Assembly: GCA_030145595.1 (NCBI GenBank)
Contig: JAQYVG010000009.1
Location: 1 to 24,659 of the forward strand
Source of the DNA: Desulfobacterales bacterium
Lineage (GTDB): Bacteria; Desulfobacterota; Desulfobacteria; Desulfobacterales; UBA11574
Length of the DNA stretch: 24,659 nucleotides
Direction of reading: 5' to 3'
In this document: piece after piece, positions 19,197 through 24,659 of the stretch
How positions within the stretch are numbered: position 1 is the first letter of the stretch
Layout of the letters: each line of letters begins with the position of its first letter
Position numbers and translations under genes: made by a program
Notes under the pieces: generated by a model
What the model was told of the DNA's origin: nothing
Database searches by the model: none
What the model saw: only the letters and a program-made list of their open reading frames with translations

Positions 19197-20324
19197 TTGG
19201 ACGCAGCAGCCATTCATTTGAGTCGATTGCCAGGAGAAATCCTGGCCATTCAATTAACGGGGAAATGGCAGTTGGGGCAAAAAGTGCCTTCCGCGGATAA
19301 TGTGCGGGATGAGCTGCGCAATCGGCCGACCGTCAAAAGCATTGTATTTAATACAGATGCGCTTTCCTTCTGGGACAGCAGCATTTTGACTTTTCTGGTC
19401 GAAATCATGAAGCTGGCTGTAAAAGAGGGAATCTCGTTTGAAAAAGACGGCCTTCCGTCCGGCGTGCAGCAGTTGATCGATCTGGCCACCGCGGTGCCCA
19501 AAAAAGAAGACGCCAGCAAATCCGTCGTTCATGAACCCTTTTTTTCCAAGGTCGGATCGGAAACGATCCATTTTATAAATTCCGCCGGTGAGCTGATCGC
19601 GTTTATCGGTGAAACCTTTGTCGCTTTCGGCCGAATGATCAACGGCAAAGCCCGGTTCCTCACCTCTGATCTGTGGCAGCTCATTCAGGAAACCGGCGCT
19701 CAGGCGGTGCCCATTGTTTCGCTGATCAGCTTCCTGGTAGGCCTGATCCTGGCGTTTGTGGGCATTTTGCAGCTTGGGCTGTTCGGTGCTCAAGTTTATG
19801 TGGCTGATCTGGTGAGCATTGCCATGGTAAGGCAGATGGGGGCCATAATGACCGGAATCATCATGGCCGGTCGAACGGGGGCGGCCTATGCGGCCCAGCT
19901 GGGCACGATGCAGGTCAACGAAGAGATCGATGCGCTCGAAACCCTGGCCATTCCACCCATGGAATTTCTGGTGTTACCCCGCATGCTGGCCTTGACCTTG
20001 ATGATGCCTTTTCTTGCGGTATACGCCGACCTGATGGGTATTCTCGGCGGCGCCCTGGTCGCGGGGCTGTACAACATCAGTTTGACCGTCTATCTAAACC
20101 GTGTCATTGCGGCATTGAATCTGTATCACCTGTTCATCGGGCTGTTCATGAGTTTTGTTTTCGGCGTCCTGGTGTCCCTGTCGGGTTGCCTGAGGGGAAT
20201 GCAGTGCGGCCGCAGCGCTTCGGAGGTCGGTGACGCCGCCACCTCGGCCGTGGTGACCGGTATTGTTGCCATCATTGTCGCTACGGCGGTAATTACCATC
20301 ATTTGCAACATTCTTGGCATATGA
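19197..20324 (+). CDS. mlaE: STAS-MlaE fusion lipid ABC transporter permease
   Basis: This is a 375-residue permease of the MlaE/YrbE family with an N-terminal STAS-like domain (about 1-105). That domain carries TGKWQL, VKSIVFNTDALSFWDSSIL (Asp60-Ser61-Ser62) and DGLPSGVQQLIDLA. The permease part (about 130-375) has FLVGLILAFVGILQL, VRQMGAIMTGIIMAGRTGAA, YAAQLGTMQVNEEIDALETL and IPPMEFLVLPRMLA. Members of this subclass carry their own STAS subunit, replacing a free MlaB. The start is a TTG with AAGGGAA (19183-19189) seven bases upstream; the only nearby ATG is out of frame. It heads the second MCE operon, 36 bases from the next gene. A decayed sensor fragment lies just upstream. Confidence 0.88.
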   Translation: MDAAAIHLSRLPGEILAIQLTGKWQLGQKVPSADNVRDELRNRPTVKSIVFNTDALSFWDSSILTFLVEIMKLAVKEGISFEKDGLPSGVQQLIDLATAVPKKEDASKSVVHEPFFSKVGSETIHFINSAGELIAFIGETFVAFGRMINGKARFLTSDLWQLIQETGAQAVPIVSLISFLVGLILAFVGILQLGLFGAQVYVADLVSIAMVRQMGAIMTGIIMAGRTGAAYAAQLGTMQVNEEIDALETLAIPPMEFLVLPRMLALTLMMPFLAVYADLMGILGGALVAGLYNISLTVYLNRVIAALNLYHLFIGLFMSFVFGVLVSLSGCLRGMQCGRSASEVGDAATSAVVTGIVAIIVATAVITIICNILGI

Positions 20325-20360
20325 AGTTATCCGTAAAGTTAATTCAGATGGTTTCGCAAA

Positions 20361-21182
20361 ATGGATAAAACTAAAGCTCACATCACAATCAGCGACCTCA
20401 CCATGGCCTACGGCGATTTTGTGGTGATGCGGGATCTGAATTTCACCATCAACCGCAGCGATATTTTCATCATCATGGGCGGCAGCGGTTGCGGAAAGAG
20501 CACCCTCATGCGACACATGGTCGGCCTTAAATCACCGGCCAAGGGAAAAGTCTTATACGGTGACGTCAGTTTTTGGGATGCCGATCCCGAAGAAAAAGAT
20601 CACCTGAAGCGACGTTTCGGTATCCTTTACCAGAGCGGGGCTCTGTGGAGTTCGATGACCCTGGAGGAGAACGTGGCGCTGCCGTTGAGTCAGAACACGA
20701 CACTGAGCGAAAATGAAATCAGGGCTCAGGTTGGCCTGAAGCTCTCCCTGGTGGGACTGTCCGGTTTTGAGGGGTTCTATCCTTCGGAAATCAGCGGCGG
20801 GATGCGCAAGCGCGCCGGCCTGGCACGGGCCATGGCATTGGACCCTGAGGTGCTGTTTTTCGACGAGCCGTCAGCCGGACTCGACCCGCTGAGCGCCAAG
20901 CGACTGGACGAGCTGATTTTGCAGCTTCGCGACAGTCTCGGTGCCACCGTTGTTATAGTTACCCACGAACTGGCCAGCATTTTCGCCATCGGCAGCAATT
21001 CGGTGTTTCTCGATCCGGAAACCCGTACAATGCTTGCCGCCGGCGATCCCAACACGCTGTTGCGTGAAAACCACGACCCGAGAATTCAGACATTTTTGAG
21101 GAGAGGAGAAACCGGCGAAACGCAAGTAACGGATTCCAAGGCAGATGCGGGACACCCAAAACCGGACAACTTTCGTACTTGA
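20361..21182 (+). CDS. mlaF: MlaF-type lipid transport ATPase (second operon)
   Basis: This is the ABC ATPase of the second MCE transporter, 273 residues, normal length with no extra domain. Walker A is GGSGCGKST at 40-48, the Q-loop is in LYQSGALWSSM, the signature is EISGGMRKRAGLARAM, Walker B is VLFFDEPSAGLD and the switch His is in VTHELASI. A low-complexity charged tail (about 248-273) follows. It would energise the STAS-MlaE permease encoded just upstream. Its clean ending contrasts with the first-operon MlaF, which carries a GGDEF-like extension. The ribosome site before the ATG is weak. Confidence 0.92.
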   Translation: MDKTKAHITISDLTMAYGDFVVMRDLNFTINRSDIFIIMGGSGCGKSTLMRHMVGLKSPAKGKVLYGDVSFWDADPEEKDHLKRRFGILYQSGALWSSMTLEENVALPLSQNTTLSENEIRAQVGLKLSLVGLSGFEGFYPSEISGGMRKRAGLARAMALDPEVLFFDEPSAGLDPLSAKRLDELILQLRDSLGATVVIVTHELASIFAIGSNSVFLDPETRTMLAAGDPNTLLRENHDPRIQTFLRRGETGETQVTDSKADAGHPKPDNFRT

Positions 21183-21227
21183 ACCTGATCAAGATTTCAA
21201 GAAAACCAAAACACCGGAGTGATTATT

Positions 21228-22235
21228 ATGGCCAAACAGACAAATAAAACCGTTATCGGCATCTTTGTGATCAGCGCGATTGCCATGTTGATCGCCGGCG
21301 TGATTGTTATCGGCGGGGGGCAGATGTTCAAAAAGACAGTGAAGTATGTCATGTTTTTTGATCGATCCGTCAAGGGATTGAGCGTGGGCGCACCGGTGGT
21401 CTGGAGCGGCGTTAAGGTCGGATCGGTCAGCAGCGTTGAGGTAGATTTTGATGCCGACAAATTAAAGATCGATATCCCCGTTGTTATCGAACTCGATCCG
21501 AGTCTTATTAATATTAAAGGGAAACAAGCTAAAAACATTCAGGAGCGTGGCCGGGTTATGTCACGGTTGATCGAACTCGGGTTACGGGCACGGCTGACGC
21601 TGCAGAGCTTGGTGACCGGCCAGTTGATGATCGCATTGGGTTTTCATCCGGACAAACCGGCACACTTGACCGGAATCAAAAGTGAGTATTTAGAGGTGCC
21701 GACCATAACGGCCGCCATGTCAGAGTTTACCGATAAACTGGAGAAATTGCCGGTCGACAAGATCGCCAATAAACTGCACGACGTGCTCAATAATATCGAT
21801 ACATTGGTCAGTGGCCCTGAAATCAAAGAGATTCTCCATAATGTGGATACGGCCAGCAAAAATTTGGACCGGCTGATTCTATCTACGGACGATCTGGTTA
21901 CGAATACCGACGGGCGGGTAGAGAAGGTCTCAGACAGCCTTCTGGCGACTTTGGGCGACTCCCGGAAATTTCTGGACGACACTTCGAGCGATATCCGACC
22001 CGTGTCGGATAAACTGCAGGGAGCTCTGGTGTCCACGCGACTGGCCATGGATCAGGCGAAAACGACCCTGGTATCTATAAATGATTTTGTCGGAAAGCGT
22101 TCAAAGACCCGCCGCAAACTGGATCGAACACTGGATGATTTGGGGACGGCGGCACGGTCCCTGAATTCACTGATGAATTATCTCGAGCGGCACCCGGAGG
22201 CGCTGGTGCATGGCAAGAAAGGCGGAGGAGGATGA
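21228..22235 (+). CDS. long MCE-domain protein (MlaD/PqiB-like)
   Basis: This is a predicted membrane-anchored MCE protein of 335 residues, longer than MlaD of the first operon. A TM anchor (about 7-27, TVIGIFVISAIAMLIAGVIVI) precedes one MCE domain: VMFFDRSVKGLSVGAPVVW, then GVKVGSVSSVEV, then LIELGLRARLTLQSLVTGQL. A helical C-terminal region (about 165-330) follows with repeated Asp/Leu/Ser-rich helices that could form a periplasmic tube. I use the ATG at 21228 with GGAG nine bases upstream; a GTG at 21219 lies within that spacer. The stop overlaps the start region of the lipoprotein gene. With that lipoprotein it resembles the PqiB-PqiC arrangement. Confidence 0.88.
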   Translation: MAKQTNKTVIGIFVISAIAMLIAGVIVIGGGQMFKKTVKYVMFFDRSVKGLSVGAPVVWSGVKVGSVSSVEVDFDADKLKIDIPVVIELDPSLINIKGKQAKNIQERGRVMSRLIELGLRARLTLQSLVTGQLMIALGFHPDKPAHLTGIKSEYLEVPTITAAMSEFTDKLEKLPVDKIANKLHDVLNNIDTLVSGPEIKEILHNVDTASKNLDRLILSTDDLVTNTDGRVEKVSDSLLATLGDSRKFLDDTSSDIRPVSDKLQGALVSTRLAMDQAKTTLVSINDFVGKRSKTRRKLDRTLDDLGTAARSLNSLMNYLERHPEALVHGKKGGGG

Positions 22236-22240
22236 TAACA

Positions 22241-22852
22241 ATGAAATATCGCGATCTGTTTTTTGTATGGGTGAGTCTTTGTGTTTTTGCGATGATGTTG
22301 ACCGGATGTGGCAGCAGCAAACCGTCCAAATTTTACCTTTTGAATTCAATGACAACACCCGCAGAGAGTGTGTCGACATCAGCGGACGCCGCAGGTCCTT
22401 CCGTTCTTATCGGGCCTGTCACGCTACCGGCGTACCTGGATCGCCACCAGATCGTCAAACTCGTCGGTAATCATGAATTGGTTCTGGACGAGTTCACTCG
22501 CTGGGCGGAATCGCTTGAGGATAGTTTTTACAGAGTACTGACGGAAAATCTATCTCTGCTGCTGAACACTCCAAAAGTATACGCGTATAACAGCCGCGGT
22601 TCAACCCCGTCGGATTTCCAGATTGTCATTGATGTTACCCGTTTTGACAGCGTATCAGGAGGGGATGCATATCTGACCGCCTTCTGGACAGTAGTCGGTA
22701 AGGACGACACTACCTATTTAATGCAAAAGAAATCCGTTTATCACGCAGCGGCAGCGGCGACCGACTTGACAGGGATGGTCGATGCTCAGAATCGGACGTT
22801 AACCGAATTCAGCCGAGAGATCGCCACGGCAATCCAGTCTCTGCAGAAATAA
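22241..22852 (+). CDS. PqiC-like outer-membrane lipoprotein (ABC-type transport auxiliary, DUF330)
   Basis: This is a predicted lipoprotein partner of the MCE transporter, 203 residues. The signal peptide ends in the lipobox MLTGC, with Cys as the mature first residue. KFYLLNSM follows, then the family's IGPVTLPAYLDRHQIV, then LDEFTRWAESLEDSFYRVLTENL and VIDVTRFDSVSGGDAYLTA, and finally AQNRTLTEFSREIATAI. I choose the ATG at 22241, nine bases after AGGAGG (22226-22231). The ATG at 22232 overlaps the upstream stop but sits too close to the ribosome site. It is the last gene of the second operon. A 35-base part of its coding sequence (22621-22655) recurs at 24313-24348. Confidence 0.85.
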   Translation: MKYRDLFFVWVSLCVFAMMLTGCGSSKPSKFYLLNSMTTPAESVSTSADAAGPSVLIGPVTLPAYLDRHQIVKLVGNHELVLDEFTRWAESLEDSFYRVLTENLSLLLNTPKVYAYNSRGSTPSDFQIVIDVTRFDSVSGGDAYLTAFWTVVGKDDTTYLMQKKSVYHAAAAATDLTGMVDAQNRTLTEFSREIATAIQSLQK

Positions 22853-22916
22853 AACCCGACGTTTCCATTTTTTTCGGAAGCTCGAATGAATGCAAGTTGA
22901 CTTTGATACGCTTAAA

Positions 22917-23195
22917 CTACTTTAGTTCTTGGAACAATTGTTGCGGTGGCAGAACACGAGCAAAAGATAATCGAAAAGATTGATGAACAGGTGCAACGAC
23001 AAAACAGGGAACTTCAGGGTAATTTTCGCGAAAAGATCGTAAGCCCGATAAGTCGCTTGACGAAGGTTGTTGCTTAAATTTACATTCGATAGCGTATAAA
23101 AGTCTTGTACCACGGCTGATCAGGTAATCACGTAGGTTGTTAAGCTGGGGACTGGGCGGCATGGCTGCAGTTCTGGTGCTGCTGTAGTTAACCAC
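22917..23195 (-). pseudogene. C-terminal remnant of a DUF4143-type ATPase
   Basis: A 92-codon minus-strand frame reads LRDYLISRGTRLLYAIECKF. It continues with LSGLRSFRENYPEVPCFVVA and ends RVLPPQQLFQELK. The strand with AIECK, then xDLxGLxxFRExYP, then CFVVAPV, then RVLPP is the usual end of AAA ATPases with a DUF4143 domain. The ATPase part is absent. The piece between ISRGT and RLLYAIEC also seems short by one or two strands, so an internal deletion is likely. It joins a nucleotidyltransferase fragment at about 23188-23195. Confidence 0.5.
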
Positions 23196-23373
23196 CGGCG
23201 TGCTTTTGAATTTCCTCTACGAACCCACAGCGTATATCAATCCATATGTCTATGTCATTTGTTGATCTGACATTACCATGGTAGACGACGGCATAACCAC
23301 CAATAACGACATATCTAACGTTATTTTTGTTTAACAATTCTATAAACTCTTTGAAATCCTTTTCCCGTTCAAA
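23188..23373 (-). pseudogene. truncated nucleotidyltransferase (MNT/DUF6036-like), N-terminal piece
   Basis: An open minus-strand frame from 23373 to a stop at 23188-23190 reads DFKEFIELLNKNNVRYVVIG. It continues with GGYAVVYHGNVRSTNDIDIW before ending EIQKHAGG. This is the signature N-terminal half of small nucleotidyltransferases: a GG-Y/A-V motif, then HG-xxRxTxDIDiw with the catalytic acidic pair. Such proteins often belong to toxin-antitoxin or defence loci. It has no start codon: a TGA lies immediately upstream at 23376-23374. The second half is missing, so it is a fragment. The break upstream coincides with the duplicated AsmA tail. Confidence 0.6.
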
Positions 23374-23423
23374 TCATAGAGCCCGTCCTTGTGGATGAAA
23401 AAAAAAGGACAAGGAAAAAAATT
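23362..23423 (+). pseudogene. duplicated 3' end of the AsmA-like gene
   Basis: This stretch matches the last coding bases of the AsmA-like gene (7596-7657) over about 62 bases, with a handful of substitutions and one lost A. It encodes PVQIIEPVLVDEK before the indel breaks the frame. Homology does not extend upstream of 23362, where the nucleotidyltransferase fragment begins on the other strand. It is a short piece of another copy of the gene or of a recombination product. Confidence 0.75.
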
Positions 23424-23440
23424 GACCTGATTTACAAAGA

Positions 23441-23575
23441 ATGGTAGTTTTTTGGGCCAATGATACATGGAAGCTATCTGCCGGATTTGAGCGCGGTGAA
23501 GACTTGATGCGAGCGCGCACTGAAGATATCCTTACTTCCTCGGTGGATGCAAACATCTATATAATCCACCGGTAA
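23441..23575 (+). CDS. small ORF of unknown function
   Basis: A 44-codon frame begins MVVFWANDTWKLSAGFERG and ends NIYIIHR. It stops 19 bases before the channel gene. There is no ribosome site and I recognise no family. Its 3' end contains an inverted repeat, CGGTGGAT (23541-23548) with ATCCACCG (23564-23571), around a 15-base loop. That hairpin could matter for the downstream gene instead. It may be a fragment of a larger gene, since it lies among remnants. Confidence 0.25.
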   Translation: MVVFWANDTWKLSAGFERGEDLMRARTEDILTSSVDANIYIIHR

Positions 23576-23594
23576 AGATAAAAGAGGTAGCGAC

Positions 23595-24287
23595 ATGAGG
23601 GAAAGACTTCGTATTCCATTGACCAATATCATCATTGGCAGATTTGGTTTCCTGCTCATTTCGATTTTGATCATGATTATCCTTCGTCCGTTCGTGGAAG
23701 GCCACATCGGTTTACAAGCCCTCTTGGCCATTTTTATGACTGCAATTGTTATATCGATTTTATACGCTGTCAGCGAACAAAAGCGAGTTCTTATGATCGC
23801 ACTGGCCATTGCCATACCGACGCTTATCATCAAATGGACGAGTTACTTCGTAAACATCTCTGCCATTCATTTGGCGTCTGACGTCATCGGCGTGGTTTTT
23901 ACTGCCTATGCGACGATCATCATCCTGTCCTACGTGTTTATTGAAAAAAAGATTTCGGCTGATGTCATATTCGCGGCAATTTCCGGGTACTTCCTGATCG
24001 GCCTGATGTGGGCCTTTATCTTTTCCGCCCTGGAATTTCTTATACCGGGTTCATTTCAGGGTCCGCAGGTGGAGGCTTCACGGCTATCCCACGCGTATTA
24101 TTACAGCTTTACCACCCTGACCACGCTGGGCTACGGGGATATCACGCCGGTGAGTGCTCCGGCGCGATCGTTCTCATTCCTGGAGGCCATCATGGGACAA
24201 CTCTATCTCGCGATTCTGATTGCCGGACTGGTGGGTAAATATATCGTACAATCGATGGAGGGGAATCAGAATAGCAAGAAGCAGTAA
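23595..24287 (+). CDS. potassium-channel-like protein (six TM, GYGD filter)
   Basis: This is a predicted inner-membrane ion channel of 230 residues. Six hydrophobic helices lie at about 17-36, 40-59, 64-86, 93-116, 121-149 and 195-221. Between the last two is the pore loop TTLTTLGYGDITP (173-185), with the K+-selectivity signature GYGD at 179-182. No Arg-rich S4 voltage sensor is seen and there is no C-terminal RCK/TrkA-N domain, so it looks like a simple Ion_trans_2-type pore. AAAGAGG lies ahead of the ATG. The frame is intact although it is surrounded by gene fragments on both sides. Its link to the lipid transport operon upstream is only positional. Confidence 0.8.
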   Translation: MRERLRIPLTNIIIGRFGFLLISILIMIILRPFVEGHIGLQALLAIFMTAIVISILYAVSEQKRVLMIALAIAIPTLIIKWTSYFVNISAIHLASDVIGVVFTAYATIIILSYVFIEKKISADVIFAAISGYFLIGLMWAFIFSALEFLIPGSFQGPQVEASRLSHAYYYSFTTLTTLGYGDITPVSAPARSFSFLEAIMGQLYLAILIAGLVGKYIVQSMEGNQNSKKQ

Positions 24288-24312
24288 GGAGTCAGCTGCC
24301 GGGGATATTGAC

Positions 24313-24348
24313 GATCGTCCTTTGACGTTACCCGTTTTGACAGCGTAT
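24313..24348 (+). pseudogene. short duplicated piece of the PqiC-like gene
   Basis: This stretch matches 22621-22655 within the lipoprotein gene. The last 22 bases are identical and the rest differ by a few changes and one inserted base. In one frame it still reads FDVTRFDSV, the conserved motif of the source gene, followed at once by a stop. It lies 25 bases after the channel gene. Confidence 0.7.
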
Positions 24349-24382
24349 AGGGATGTTAATTGGTTAAATTGGAGCGAAAATA

Positions 24383-24448
24383 ATGAAAAAAACAATAGAT
24401 CCGGTACTGACCGATGAACTGGCCGGTATCGCGACCCACTCTGGGTAA
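24383..24448 (+). pseudogene. broken small ORF
   Basis: A 21-codon ORF (MKKTIDPVLTDELAGIATHSG) has a good ribosome site: GGAG at 24371-24374, eight bases upstream. Just past it another frame reads LWVIAAKIEGASLLL before a stop. The two together look like one small gene broken by a shift near 24437. The function is unknown. Confidence 0.3.
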
Positions 24449-24594
24449 TCGCGGCCAAGATCGAAGGTGCGTCATTGCTTTTATAAAAGTAAAAAGACTG
24501 TTTAAGTATTTTTTTGGAACAACGTGGTCAACAAAATTTCAAGCTCATTACTAGGCTCTGAAACAGGAATTCATTATCTTAGTGAGGCGATGTT

Positions 24595-24659
24595 ATGAAA
24601 CCAGGCATGGAAGAAGAACTGGAACAATTGAAGAAGATGCGTTCGGAGGCTGAAGAAAT
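24595..24659 (+). CDS. start of a helical protein, cut by the window end
   Basis: The first 21 codons of an ORF read MKPGMEEELEQLKKMRSEAE and run off the end of the window. A GTGAGG ribosome site lies seven bases before the ATG. The Glu/Lys/Leu spacing suggests a coiled coil. The family cannot be assigned from this length. Confidence 0.5.
   Translation, partial: MKPGMEEELEQLKKMRSEAEE

Noticed and set aside
19031..19213. 60-codon minus-strand ORF with a hydrophobic stretch
   Set aside because: It overlaps the sensor remnant and the STAS-MlaE start, has no ribosome site, and no family is recognisable.
22210..22470. 86-codon plus-strand ORF overlapping the lipoprotein gene
   Set aside because: It is out of frame with the lipobox-bearing gene, which has the clear family motifs.

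Overview
The window looks like part of a chromosome from a Gram-negative, outer-membrane-bearing deltaproteobacterium, most likely Desulfobacterota. This is inferred from protein style: two Mla-type lipid transport operons, an outer-membrane barrel, a long hybrid kinase with an Hpt domain, and SpoIIE/STAS/RsbW signalling proteins. There is no rRNA or marker gene to confirm it. I see no tRNA, rRNA or CRISPR array.

Layout. (1) 1-2686 is an accessory block. It holds an AbiE-type toxin-antitoxin pair on the minus strand with a paired operator in front, a degraded ATPase tail, a 30-bp perfect palindrome and a nested-stem element. Near-identical 36-bp inverted repeats (13-48 and 2651-2686) bound it. 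(2) 2684-3727 (minus) is an outer-membrane beta-barrel resembling DUF2860. It is divergent from a very long AsmA-like gene (3983-7660) that is broken by two compensating frameshifts. (3) 7768-14269 is a signalling cluster: periplasmic solute-binding protein, hybrid histidine kinase (Cache, three PAS, HisKA, HATPase, two REC, Hpt), STAS anti-anti-sigma protein, and a REC-PP2C (SpoIIE/RsbU-type) phosphatase. (4) 14365-17533 is a first Mla operon, mlaE-mlaF-mlaD-mlaC, whose MlaF carries a C-terminal degenerate GGDEF-like domain. (5) 17634-18059 (minus) is an RsbW-like anti-sigma kinase, convergent with mlaC. (6) 18060-19196 is mostly non-coding: palindromic sequence, a small ORF and a decayed Cache-sensor fragment. 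(7) 19197-22852 is a second MCE operon: STAS-MlaE fusion, MlaF, long MCE protein, PqiC-like lipoprotein. (8) 22917-24659 is a gene graveyard: a DUF4143 ATPase tail, a truncated nucleotidyltransferase, and short duplicated pieces of the asmA-like and pqiC-like genes found earlier in the window. It also holds an intact six-TM potassium-channel-like gene and the first 21 codons of a gene that runs off the end.

How the parts may work together. The solute-binding protein and Cache/PAS kinase could sense an extracellular or envelope signal and pass phosphate through REC and Hpt to the REC-PP2C phosphatase. That phosphatase would dephosphorylate the STAS protein, which would then bind the RsbW-like kinase (partner switching). 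The Mla operon sits between the STAS/phosphatase genes and the kinase gene. Its output could therefore be linked to envelope lipid homeostasis, but this link is inference from position. A family of ~36-bp repeats recurs just after stop codons at the unit boundaries (2686, 7682, 14298).
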